From NCBI GenBank assembly GCA_023416995.1, contig JAEZGI010000049.1:1-31234 (forward strand): a stretch of 31,234 nt of DNA, written 5' to 3'. Positions 16,877 to 24,597 of the stretch are shown one piece after another; positions within the stretch are counted from its first letter, which is position 1, and each line of letters starts with the position of its first letter. A program made the translations under genes and the position numbers. The DNA is from Bacteroidota bacterium. Lineage in GTDB: Bacteria; Bacteroidota; Bacteroidia; Chitinophagales; Chitinophagaceae. Below the pieces are notes generated by a model. That model was given only the letters and a program-made list of their open reading frames with translations. It did no database searches and was not told where the DNA came from.

Positions 16877-17986
16877 CTAAACCTTTACCCTCCCGCCGCT
16901 TGCTGCCGATTTATAAATGGCCTCTACCACTTTGATATCTCTGAGCCCTTCTTCGCCGGGGACCTGCATGGGTTTTTTCTGCATGATAGACAACGCGTCA
17001 TCATCCATCTGATATACTTGTTGAAACGGAACATTGTAGGGGATGTGTATAGTGCCGAGTGGACTTTTACCTCTTTGCCCGGCGTATGCAGAATACGGTT
17101 CTATCTCTATATCCCCTTTTTCACAATTGATGGTGAGGAAGTTTACATTTTCACCAAAACTTGTTTTGATTTCGGCGATTACGCCGCCGGGAAATTCAAG
17201 CGTAGCAGTTGTTGTTTCATCAAGCCCGTTTTTGTAGATCTCAGGGCGTGTTGTAGACGTTTTCGCCGTGATGATGGCGGTTGGTTCCATGCCTGTGCCC
17301 ATGCGTGCGCCTTGGATTGCATATACGCCCATGTCGTACAACACACCGCCACCGAGGGCCTTTATTTGTTTCCAGTGATTGGTGCGGTCATCCCGGTATC
17401 CTGCTGCGCAATTCACCTTTTTTATTTTCCCGAGTAATTTATTGTTGACTATTCGTCTCCATTCTTTGGTGTTTGGTTCATGTTGAAGCCGGTAGCCGAT
17501 AGCAAGAGATTGTTTGTTCTTCTTACAGGCATCGATCATTTCCTGGCATTCGGTGGCGGTGATCGCCATTGGCTTTTCGCACCATACATGTTTACCCGCG
17601 GCCGCCGCGCGAATCACGTATTCCTTGTGCATAGATGGTGGTAACACCACGTAAACAACATCAATGTCGGGATTGTTTGCTATTGAATCGAAGTTCTCGT
17701 AGTTGTAAATGTTTTTATCGGGTATATTGAATTTCTTCTTCCAGCTTTCGGCTTTAGCAGGTGTACCTGTTACAATACCAGCCAGATAACAGTTTTTGGT
17801 GTGTTGTAGTGCGGGTGCAAGAAGATCAGTGCTATAATATCCCAGGCCTACAAGCGCCACACCTAGTTTCGTTTTCTTTTGACTGGTTGCCGCAAGCAAA
17901 ACGTTAGGAGAAAACATAAGCGCTGCACTGCCGCCGGCAATGGTTTTAATAATACTTCTTCGTGAAATCGAGTTGCGACCGGACAT
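16877..17986 (-). CDS. Gfo/Idh/MocA-family oxidoreductase with Tat signal
   Basis: This 369-residue NAD(P)-dependent sugar oxidoreductase-like protein carries a twin-arginine signal (SRRSIIKTIAGGSAALM, residues 8-24), so it is probably exported folded with its cofactor. The Rossmann motif VGLGYYSTDLLAPAL starts at about 46. The family E-K-P motif is at 137-139 and GGGVLYDMGVYAIQ at 212-225. Overall it is closest in style to the exported glucose-fructose oxidoreductase-like members common in Bacteroidota. It converges on the fructan operon and is not part of it. A link to fructose metabolism is possible but unsupported beyond proximity. The preceding minus-strand gene ends 75 bp upstream. Confidence 0.88.
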   Translation of the reverse strand: MSGRNSISRRSIIKTIAGGSAALMFSPNVLLAATSQKKTKLGVALVGLGYYSTDLLAPALQHTKNCYLAGIVTGTPAKAESWKKKFNIPDKNIYNYENFDSIANNPDIDVVYVVLPPSMHKEYVIRAAAAGKHVWCEKPMAITATECQEMIDACKKNKQSLAIGYRLQHEPNTKEWRRIVNNKLLGKIKKVNCAAGYRDDRTNHWKQIKALGGGVLYDMGVYAIQGARMGTGMEPTAIITAKTSTTRPEIYKNGLDETTTATLEFPGGVIAEIKTSFGENVNFLTINCEKGDIEIEPYSAYAGQRGKSPLGTIHIPYNVPFQQVYQMDDDALSIMQKKPMQVPGEEGLRDIKVVEAIYKSAASGGRVKV

Positions 17987-18061
17987 AATAAAAACGTTTT
18001 GATGTATCCGGAAGTTACCAAAAAATGTGATAGGTCAGTGAATTACGCCGCTAACCGAACG

Positions 18062-19561
18062 TTACAAACGAGCCGTTGAATCAGGGGCAGGGAGTCGCTT
18101 GATTTTTAGTTTGCAGATTCGTTTTGACAAGGAAGTATTTCTCATCTTGAATACAAATAATGCCTGTTGATGAACAACGATCTCTTTGTTTACGATGCTG
18201 GCAGTTTTGTATGCAGAAAATCGTGATTGTCCGGGTTGCTCAATGATTTCAAACTCATTTAATTCTTTGCCTTCTGTTTCTTCAAAATTGAAAATGATTT
18301 TTTCTCCTGCTTCAAAACTGAAAGTGAGTTCTTCTTTCTGTCCTCCGCTGAGCCTGATGGTCTGATCAGTAACATCAATAAATTTTGGCATGTTGGATAC
18401 TGACGGGTCGCGTGCGATGTTCACCACTGCCTGTTTCACCCGTATCAGGCTAACGGCAGTCGCTGTAGCGCTCGTGTCGGGTCGCGTGGAAGTGCTGTTC
18501 GATGGCTCGCTCGTATTTGCCAGGTGATCACCTGCTGACGGCCCTTCGGGCTTTGTATGGTCGTTGATGTTTGATGCCTGGCTGGCACTGCCAGTTGACG
18601 ACTCGTCAACCTTTGAACGTCCATTGGTGTTTGCTGGCTGGCTGGAATTTGCTAGCTGGTCGCCGGTTGACGACCCCTCAGCCTTTGAACGTCCGCCTCC
18701 GTTCGATGGACTCTGGGTGTTCGCTTGCAAGCCACTGGAAGTTGTCTTCCCACGAGTTGAAACCGCAATGGTGTTTGCTGGCTTTGCAGTGCGTGATTGC
18801 GTGTCCCCGGAAGTTGTATTTCCGGGATTGGATATCGCAGTGCTGTTTGCCGGTTTTGCGGTGGTTGTTTGCGCAGTACCTGAAGTTGTTATTGTTGATT
18901 GCTTAGTAGTGGTTTGTTTTGATTTTGCGATGACGCCAGTTTGTTTTCTGTCCGATTGATTAAGAGTAGAAGCTTTAGTCGTTTGTTTATTTGCCAGCTG
19001 TTTTGTATTTGCAGTTGAACCAGTTTGTTTTTCTCTGGATTGCTTTGTTCTAGAGGTTTCAGTTGCTTGCTTATTGGTTACCTGCTTTGTTTTTGCAGTT
19101 GTATGAGACTGTTTCTTATCCGCTTGTTTCGGTTTAACACCAGCATTTGTTTGTTGCCTGGATGTTGTAATCAATGACTTGTCTGTGGCAGGAGTCTTCA
19201 CCGCGGAAGACGTTTGTTTTGTCTTTGCAGCTGCTGTTGCGCCGCCACCGGTTGTTGCGGTCTTCTTTTTTGCTGTTGATGTCTGGCCAGTTGTCCCGGG
19301 TTTTGTTGATGATTTTGGCGTTGCAGTTTTTGCAGCAGAGGAAGTTGTTTTCTTTCCTTGCGAAGAACCGGCCGTCTTTTTATCCCCGGTATTTTTCTGA
19401 GATTTATTCTGTTGCTCTTTTTTGGCGGCAGGTTGTTTATCTTTTTTTGTCTTTACTGTTTGTTTTGAAACAGGTTTTGATGAAGTGCCGGATGTTTGGG
19501 CCTGAGCTGAAAAACCGATCAACAAACAGGTTGCAAGTGTGGCAAAAAGGTGTTTCGACAT
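18062..19561 (-). CDS. Secreted low-complexity Lys/Thr/Ser/Gln-rich protein with folded C-terminal domain
   Basis: This 499-residue protein of unknown function has a signal peptide at 1-22 (LLIGFSAQAQ). Residues about 25-235 are rich in Lys, Thr, Gln and Ala, with irregular KQT/TKQ repeats, and strongly basic. Residues about 236-362 are Ser/Asn/Pro/Gly-rich, with degenerate units such as SSTGDQLANSSQPAN and PSAGDHLANTSEPSN. Both parts should be disordered. Residues about 366-490 look like a beta-sandwich (ELTFSFEAGEKIIFNFEE, ALFVFKMRNTSLSKRICKLKIKRLP). Its end resembles emp24/GOLD-type folds, which is only an impression. The basic tail could bind the envelope or polyanions; that is inference. 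An inverted repeat lies immediately before its start codon. Confidence 0.75.
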   Translation of the reverse strand: MSKHLFATLATCLLIGFSAQAQTSGTSSKPVSKQTVKTKKDKQPAAKKEQQNKSQKNTGDKKTAGSSQGKKTTSSAAKTATPKSSTKPGTTGQTSTAKKKTATTGGGATAAAKTKQTSSAVKTPATDKSLITTSRQQTNAGVKPKQADKKQSHTTAKTKQVTNKQATETSRTKQSREKQTGSTANTKQLANKQTTKASTLNQSDRKQTGVIAKSKQTTTKQSTITTSGTAQTTTAKPANSTAISNPGNTTSGDTQSRTAKPANTIAVSTRGKTTSSGLQANTQSPSNGGGRSKAEGSSTGDQLANSSQPANTNGRSKVDESSTGSASQASNINDHTKPEGPSAGDHLANTSEPSNSTSTRPDTSATATAVSLIRVKQAVVNIARDPSVSNMPKFIDVTDQTIRLSGGQKEELTFSFEAGEKIIFNFEETEGKELNEFEIIEQPGQSRFSAYKTASIVNKEIVVHQQALFVFKMRNTSLSKRICKLKIKRLPAPDSTARL

Positions 19562-19562
19562 A

Positions 19563-19582
19563 GGATTACCGGATTGTAATCC
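19563..19582 (-). promoter_or_regulatory. Inverted repeat abutting the start codon of the low-complexity protein
   Basis: GGATTAC-CGGATT-GTAATCC is a perfect 7-bp inverted repeat placed one base upstream of the minus-strand ATG (19559-19561). In the mRNA it would form a hairpin over the ribosome-binding region; as DNA it could be an operator. Confidence 0.4.
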
Positions 19583-19656
19583 ACAAATAAGTAATTTTTG
19601 GTCATTTTTGCAAGCTCTTCGTTTCGCATAAGATACGGTGAATACTGTAAGTGCTG

Positions 19657-20793
19657 CTACCTTATGAAATGTTTGTACAAACTATTGATCGTTTCATGCA
19701 ATACACGGATGGTTCCATTGGTTTCTTCGGGTTTACAACCATTTGTGATTACAACAAATCCAAATTTTTTCCGGGGGTGAAAAAACATAGCGCTATAAAG
19801 ACCGTAGGCCGATCCTGTGTGCCCAACCAAAACCTCACCCTGCACCAGTTTAGAAGTGTTCCAAAGCGCGAGTCCATATCCTTCCCGGGTATCAATCGCG
19901 GTCTGCATTGTCCTTGAGCTTTTACGTTTTATCAGTCTTAGTCCCTTTCCCGGTATTTTGCCAAAGTTCATGTGCATCATCATATAACGGGTAAGGTCAC
20001 CTGAAGAAATTTTCATTCCACCGGTTGGTGAAAAAATCGGCGTCGTATAGCCCATCACATAGTTCATGATTTGTTCTCTTCTTGGTGCATATGCTTCCGG
20101 CGAGGGTTTTAAAGTGCCGGTTGAGTCGTAGTCGTACAAGGTCGCAAACCGGGAATTGTCCAGAGAGTCAACGCAATAGCCTGCTTCTAGTTGCAAAGGG
20201 ATTAATATTTCTGAACGTATGTAATTATCAAACCGTACACCTGAAACCTTTTCCAGCACAGCACCAACCATATTAAAGTTGAGATTACAATATTGATAAC
20301 CTTCCCCAGGCGCATAATCATTATAACATTTGCGCCAAGCTGGATTTTTCGCGGGATTAATCACATCAAGGTTGAAATAGCCTTCGCTGTCGTTAATGCT
20401 GGAAGTATGTGAAAGTATCATCCTGAGTGTGATAACCCGATCCGGATATTTTGGATTACGAACTGTAAATCCCACAAGCTGGCCAAAATCATCATCAAGG
20501 GATAGTTTGCCAGCATCAACAAGTTTCATCACAGCGATCGCAGAGAATGATTTTGAGATAGAAGCAATCCGGAAAAGATCAGTTGTTTGCAAAGCTGTCC
20601 TTGTCTGAAGGTCTTTATATCCGAACGCTTTCGAATAAATGATTTTATTTTTCTTAACTACACCTACTGAAAGCCCGACAACATCAAGTTGCTGCATGAT
20701 TGTTTGAATTTCCTTCTCAACCGCTTCCGTTTGCGCATAGCTAAATCCGGTAGATAGTGCCGTGAGGATCAGGCAAAAAAATCGTCTATACAT
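19657..20793 (-). CDS. Class C beta-lactamase-like serine hydrolase
   Basis: This 378-residue protein belongs to the beta-lactamase/penicillin-binding-protein superfamily. The start is taken at CAT 20791-20793 (MYRRFFCLILTALSTGFSYAQ), because this gives a clean signal peptide; a longer frame to 20865 adds 24 poor residues. The three active-site motifs are present: S78-I-S-K81 (SxxK), Y168-C-N170 (YxN) and H325-T-G327 in place of KTG. GGMKISSGDLTRYM is also typical. HTG and the secreted form fit the esterase/peptidase-like branch rather than a proven antibiotic-resistance enzyme, so I would not call it a resistance gene. It is followed after 95 bp by the low-complexity protein gene on the same strand. 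Confidence 0.88.
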   Translation of the reverse strand: MYRRFFCLILTALSTGFSYAQTEAVEKEIQTIMQQLDVVGLSVGVVKKNKIIYSKAFGYKDLQTRTALQTTDLFRIASISKSFSAIAVMKLVDAGKLSLDDDFGQLVGFTVRNPKYPDRVITLRMILSHTSSINDSEGYFNLDVINPAKNPAWRKCYNDYAPGEGYQYCNLNFNMVGAVLEKVSGVRFDNYIRSEILIPLQLEAGYCVDSLDNSRFATLYDYDSTGTLKPSPEAYAPRREQIMNYVMGYTTPIFSPTGGMKISSGDLTRYMMMHMNFGKIPGKGLRLIKRKSSRTMQTAIDTREGYGLALWNTSKLVQGEVLVGHTGSAYGLYSAMFFHPRKKFGFVVITNGCKPEETNGTIRVLHETINSLYKHFIR

Positions 20794-21043
20794 TAACTTC
20801 AATTTGTAGTGGAAAAACATATTTAGAAATGTAAGTTGAAAAATGGAATTTATTTCAATTGACAAATTTTTTCTGGCGGGCCATCGGCTTGTACTTATCG
20901 TGATATACGGAGGTGGGGGAGGATATAACCTATGTTAAACATTGGGTTTTGTCTTGCTGCCTCCTGTTAATCGCGGGATGTTTCAAAAGATATTTCTGCC
21001 TGTGAAAACCAGGTGGGGGGTGATGAGATGGTCGCCTTAAAAG

Positions 21044-21139
21044 GTAATTGCGAAATATTAGTTGTGACATGACTTCTTTGGAGTTAAAAGCAGAAGTTAA
21101 AGCCACGCTGTAATTGCGGAATATTAGTGGTGAAATGAC
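21044..21139. repeat. Imperfect 30-bp direct repeat, two copies
   Basis: Copies at 21044-21073 and 21110-21139 match at 27 of 30 bases. Both begin GTAATTGCG, share ATATTAGT in the middle and end in ATGAC. They are 66 bp apart start to start. This may be part of a dispersed genomic repeat family; copy number elsewhere cannot be seen here. Confidence 0.7.
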
Positions 21140-21243
21140 CCGCTTCATTGGCTGCCCGGTTAATGGTCCTCCGTACTCAGTTTGTTCACCAAACATTTAA
21201 TACTGATTTCCCGGCAGAACCCGGGCCCGGGCGGTTGATTTTA

Positions 21244-21282
21244 AGGATTTTCAAAAGTGATTAGTATATCGGTCAAAATCCT
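21244..21282. repeat. 8-bp inverted repeat
   Basis: AGGATTTT (21244-21251) and AAAATCCT (21275-21282) are perfect complements with a 23-base loop. No T-run follows, so a terminator role is unlikely. A site or repeat-element arm is possible. Confidence 0.35.
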
Positions 21283-21306
21283 CGCTAAATGGCTGATATA
21301 GCACCC

Positions 21307-21326
21307 ATGACTGACCTTTCAGTCAT
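21307..21326. repeat. 7-bp inverted repeat with 6-base loop
   Basis: ATGACTG-ACCTTT-CAGTCAT is a perfect stem followed by TTTTGGGG. It lies about 130 bp before the XRE-type gene and could be an operator or a weak hairpin. Confidence 0.35.
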
Positions 21327-21453
21327 TTTGGGGCATAAATGACCGGGATCTCAATCAAAATTTTTTGTTGAAAAACGGGACCCGGCAGGTGTGGAGACTC
21401 CCGGTACCAAACCGGTAATTCAACCTGGAGGAAGCGATTTTTCTCATCAAAAC

Positions 21454-21807
21454 ATGAGGTTTCCACTTTCAGCACCCAGTGAAGTAGACTTATTTTTGAT
21501 GGAAACAATACCGATGGCTGACATTACACTCCGATCAGGACCGCCGAGTCAGAAAAAGATCCTGCAGGCTATTGGTGAAACGATAAAAATTCGCAGAAAG
21601 CAACGATGCCTTTCGGAGAAAAAACTTGCAGAACGATGCCTACTCTCCCGATCCACCATTCAATTGATCGAGAAGGGCGACCCAAACGTGAAAATGGGCT
21701 CATATATGGATGTGATGGTCGAGCTATGCATGAGCTGGTGTCTTGCTAAACTCGCTATAGACAGTGAAGAAATGCGCCAGTTGTTATCATACAATCGGGT
21801 GAAATAA
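21454..21807 (+). CDS. Small XRE-type helix-turn-helix protein, orphan
   Basis: This is a protein of about 117 residues when started at ATG 21454. Starts at 21499 or 21514 are equally possible, and a GTG at 21391 extends it further but adds unconvincing sequence. The Cro/C1-type helix-turn-helix covers about residues 38-95: IGETIKIRRKQRCLSEKKLAERC, then LSRSTIQLIEKGDPNVKMGSY, the classic recognition-helix pattern. This resembles HipB-like or chromosomal XRE regulators. No HipA or other toxin gene lies beside it, so a toxin-antitoxin role is not supported. It probably regulates itself or the TonB receptor gene downstream; that is inferred from order alone. Confidence 0.75.
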   Translation: MRFPLSAPSEVDLFLMETIPMADITLRSGPPSQKKILQAIGETIKIRRKQRCLSEKKLAERCLLSRSTIQLIEKGDPNVKMGSYMDVMVELCMSWCLAKLAIDSEEMRQLLSYNRVK

Positions 21808-21863
21808 CCGCAATTGCACACTGAACAGCAAAGCCGGGTTGGGGGAACTCATCCAGGCCAGCC

Positions 21864-21897
21864 CCAGGCCGATCAGCCCTGGCTCATCCTGTTTTTT
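21864..21897 (+). terminator. Possible terminator after the XRE-type gene
   Basis: CCAGGC (21864-21869) can pair with GCCCTGG (21876-21882) with one bulged base, and a run of six T follows at 21892-21897. The distance from stem to T-run is longer than ideal, and alternative pairings exist in this GC-rich stretch. Confidence 0.35.
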
Positions 21898-21948
21898 CGC
21901 ATCTCGACACTCAATTTCCCGACTGCTACTTTAAATCGATTGTGCTGA

Positions 21949-21976
21949 ATTTAGTTTCGCGGTTCAGAAACTAAAT
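21949..21976 (+). promoter_or_regulatory. 10-bp inverted repeat just before the TonB receptor start
   Basis: ATTTAGTTTC (21949-21958) and GAAACTAAAT (21967-21976) are perfect complements around the loop GCGGTTCA. The repeat ends six bases before the ATG at 21983, where it could act as an operator or as an mRNA hairpin masking translation start. It does not look like a classical Fur box. Confidence 0.55.
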
Positions 21977-21982
21977 AAACAC

Positions 21983-24463
21983 ATGAATTGTATTAAACTA
22001 TTTGTTTTAACCTTTATAGCAACGGGATCGGCCGCCCTGGCACAGACAACACCTTCCAATATCAATAACAATCAATATGCTACAGCGACCCTGGCTGCTG
22101 CAGCCCCCCATACTTTCAGTGATTCTGCCAACGACCCCGCCAATGGAATTATCAGCGGGACAGTAAAAACGATCGACGGCAAACCCGCTGAATTTGTGAA
22201 CATCACACTAAAAGAAACACGCAAAGGCACACTCGCCGGAAAAAATGGAAATTACCAGCTTCGCAACGTCGCTCCGGGCACCTACACGATCGTCGCCTCT
22301 TTTGTGGGGCTCGAATCCCAGGAACGCACAATTGAAGTCAAGGAAAACGAAACCGTAACAGTAGATTTTACGCTTTCCGAAAACTCCCGTGAACTCGAAG
22401 AAGTGGTTGTTACCTCATACAACGGCAGATACAGCCAACGCATCGGCTCCACAAGTCTCCGGTTAAAAACCCCCTTGCTCGAAGTGCCACAAAACATCCA
22501 GGTGGTAACCGCGGGAGCACTGAAAGAACAACAAGTCATCAGCATGAGCGACGGTCTCACCCGCAACGTCAGCGGCCTGACCCGCATGGAACACTGGGGT
22601 GATCTGTATACCAACATTACCGCCCGCGGCTCACAAATTCAAGCCTTCAGAAACGGCTTCAACGTTGTAAGCTCCTTCTGGGGACCACTCACAGAAGACA
22701 TGAGTTTTGTAGACAAAATTGAATTTGTAAAGGGCCCGGCCGGATTCATGCTTTCAAGCGGCGATCCCAGCGGACTTTACAACGTAGTCACCAAAAAACC
22801 AACAGGCTTTACAAAAGGGGAAGTGTCCATCACCACAGGCAGCTTCAACCTGCTCCGCACTACCGTTGATCTCGACGGCAAGCTCAGCAAGGACGGACGC
22901 CTCCTGTACCGCCTCAACCTCGCGGCACAAAACAAAAAAACACATCGTGACAACGAATACAACGACCGGTATGTTATCGCGCCCGTAATCTCGTACCAGA
23001 TCGATGACAAAACCAAAGTAACCCTGGAATACAATTATCAGCGGGCCAACATGAGTGACGTTGGTTCCTATTATGTATTCTCTCCCAAAGGGTTTGAAAC
23101 ACTGCCTGTCGACTTCACGGCACTGCCGGCAGGTCTCGCCGGAACCAAAATAAATGATCATAGCTTCTACGGAACCATCCAGCATGACATCAACGACAAC
23201 TGGAAAGTAACCGCACAGGCATCACGATTTATTTACAACCAGCAGGGAAGTTCGGCCTGGCCATCATCAGTAAATCCGGATGGCACCATGATCCGCGGCA
23301 TCGGAATCTGGGACGCCCAAAGCACCATGACAATGGTACAGGCCTTTGTAAATGGAGAAGTTCAAACAGGAGCCGTAAGACACAGGATACTCGCCGGTAT
23401 CGATATGGCAGATAAAGATTACCTGGCAGACTGGAGTCAATCACACAACCTCGATCTCGCCGGTGAAGAATTTGATCCGGCTAATCCGAATCTTAGTGCG
23501 CCGGTAAATGGTTACCCAAATTTTGATCGCAGTAAACCACTCAAAGAGCGCGCTACCCAATCCGGTGGAGTGATAGATCAATCATATACAAGCGTGTATA
23601 TACAGGATGAACTCGGTTTCTTCAATAATAATGTCAGGCTTACTCTTGCCGGTCGTTTCACCGATCTGAAACAATCAACCTACGGCGGCCCGGTAAATAA
23701 AGCAAACCATTTCACTCCGCGTGTGGGACTCAGCGTATCGCTTGATAAATCAGCCTCGGTGTATGGTCTCTACGACCAGGCATTTATTCCGCAAAGCGGC
23801 ATACTTGCAGGCGGGGGCGATGTACAACCTATCACCGGCAACAACATGGAAATCGGTATCAAAAAAGATTGGTTCGACGGTCGCTGGCACACAAGCCTTG
23901 CTGCGTACCGAATCATTAAGAAAAATGAGCTGACAGCCGATCCGAACAGTCCGCCCACTTCGAACCTCAGCATAGAACTGGGTGAAAAAACCGCTCAGGG
24001 TATAGAATTTGACCTGAGAGGCACCATCGCCAGGGGTTTAACGCTAACGGCTAACTATGCTTTCACTGAAGCTAAGGTGACCAAGGTATCCAAAGGTGTA
24101 ACAGTAGTAAATGAAGGAGATATCGTTCCAGGTTATGCAAAACATACTGCCAATGCCTGGCTGAGTTACAAATTCCAGGACGGCGTCTTGAAAGGACTTG
24201 GTATATCAGCCGGCGGTACGGTACTGGCTGATCGCGAAACCTGGTGGGAACCATCCCCGGACCCTGCCCAGGTATTGAAAGACTATGTAAAAGTTGATGC
24301 AGGATTATTCTGGGAAAATAATAAGATTCGCGTCAGCGCCAATGTGTTCAATGTATTGAATGAATACTTGTATAGCGGCTCATGGTACTCATGGCTCAAT
24401 AGTTATAACTGGCAAACAGAAGCACCAAGAAACTTCAGACTTGGTATTGCATACAGATGGTAA
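21983..24463 (+). CDS. TonB-dependent siderophore-type outer-membrane receptor
   Basis: This 826-residue receptor has a signal peptide at about 1-20 (ATGSAALAQ). A carboxypeptidase-regulatory-like domain spans 56-132 (ISGTVKTIDGKPAEFVNI), and the TonB-box-like segment RELEEVVVTSY is at 136-146. The plug follows, with LLEVPQNIQVVTAGAL at 165-180 and VDKIEFVKGPAGFML with GDPSGLYNVVTKKP further on, typical of ferrichrome/FhuE-type receptors. The barrel ends in RLGIAYRW with the terminal aromatic residue. It should import an iron chelate or similar ligand; which one cannot be seen. It stands alone, with an inverted repeat at its start and a clear terminator behind it. Codons in the first half end in G or C much more often than in the second half. 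Confidence 0.92.
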   Translation: MNCIKLFVLTFIATGSAALAQTTPSNINNNQYATATLAAAAPHTFSDSANDPANGIISGTVKTIDGKPAEFVNITLKETRKGTLAGKNGNYQLRNVAPGTYTIVASFVGLESQERTIEVKENETVTVDFTLSENSRELEEVVVTSYNGRYSQRIGSTSLRLKTPLLEVPQNIQVVTAGALKEQQVISMSDGLTRNVSGLTRMEHWGDLYTNITARGSQIQAFRNGFNVVSSFWGPLTEDMSFVDKIEFVKGPAGFMLSSGDPSGLYNVVTKKPTGFTKGEVSITTGSFNLLRTTVDLDGKLSKDGRLLYRLNLAAQNKKTHRDNEYNDRYVIAPVISYQIDDKTKVTLEYNYQRANMSDVGSYYVFSPKGFETLPVDFTALPAGLAGTKINDHSFYGTIQHDINDNWKVTAQASRFIYNQQGSSAWPSSVNPDGTMIRGIGIWDAQSTMTMVQAFVNGEVQTGAVRHRILAGIDMADKDYLADWSQSHNLDLAGEEFDPANPNLSAPVNGYPNFDRSKPLKERATQSGGVIDQSYTSVYIQDELGFFNNNVRLTLAGRFTDLKQSTYGGPVNKANHFTPRVGLSVSLDKSASVYGLYDQAFIPQSGILAGGGDVQPITGNNMEIGIKKDWFDGRWHTSLAAYRIIKKNELTADPNSPPTSNLSIELGEKTAQGIEFDLRGTIARGLTLTANYAFTEAKVTKVSKGVTVVNEGDIVPGYAKHTANAWLSYKFQDGVLKGLGISAGGTVLADRETWWEPSPDPAQVLKDYVKVDAGLFWENNKIRVSANVFNVLNEYLYSGSWYSWLNSYNWQTEAPRNFRLGIAYRW

Positions 24464-24485
24464 AATAATTATCTGGGTATTGTAT

Positions 24486-24526
24486 AAAGAGACAAAAGCT
24501 TTTTTAGCATTTGTCTCTTTTTTTTT
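24486..24526 (+). terminator. Rho-independent terminator of the TonB receptor gene
   Basis: An 11-bp perfect stem AAAGAGACAAA / TTTGTCTCTTT (24486-24496 and 24510-24520) runs into a continuous T tract, 22 bp after the stop codon. Confidence 0.9.
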
Positions 24527-24540
24527 GCTCTAAAATGATA

Positions 24541-24576
24541 CTGACATAAGGCTGTCAGCAGTCGCCGGTAAATTTG
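24541..24576 (+). promoter_or_regulatory. Promoter -7 box with upstream inverted repeat
   Basis: TAAATTTG at 24569-24576 matches the Bacteroidota -7 consensus TAnnTTTG exactly, 21 bp before the next start codon. CTGACA-TAAGGC-TGTCAG (24541-24558) is a perfect inverted repeat where the -33 region would lie. It is therefore a candidate repressor site or a site replacing the -33 element; no TTG -33 element is seen. Confidence 0.55.
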
Positions 24577-24597
24577 TAAGACAATAAAGCCGGAACC

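Larger units (their letters stand above)
20794..21453. other. 660-bp gene-free region rich in repeats
   Basis: No convincing gene is seen between the divergent beta-lactamase-like gene and the XRE-type gene. The stretch holds G-rich tracts, a 30-bp imperfect direct repeat (21044-21139), a 12-bp palindrome CCCGGGCCCGGG (21220-21231) and two longer inverted repeats (21244-21282 and 21307-21326). It looks like repeat-element debris plus the two promoters. Confidence 0.6.

Noticed and set aside
18564..18959. 131-codon plus-strand open frame opposite the low-complexity gene
   Set aside because: It is a by-product of the repetitive, stop-poor antisense of Thr/Ser/Gln codons; no start context or recognisable product.
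19657..20793. Calling the serine hydrolase an antibiotic-resistance beta-lactamase
   Set aside because: The motifs fit the broad class C/esterase family with HTG in place of KTG; resistance cannot be inferred.
20930..21196. 88-codon minus-strand open frame containing two LIFRNY segments
   Set aside because: The internal similarity is just the 30-bp DNA repeat translated; the rest is Pro/His/Arg-rich and not protein-like. Kept as a repeat, not a gene.
21454..21807. HipB-type antitoxin
   Set aside because: No HipA-like kinase or other toxin gene is adjacent on either side.
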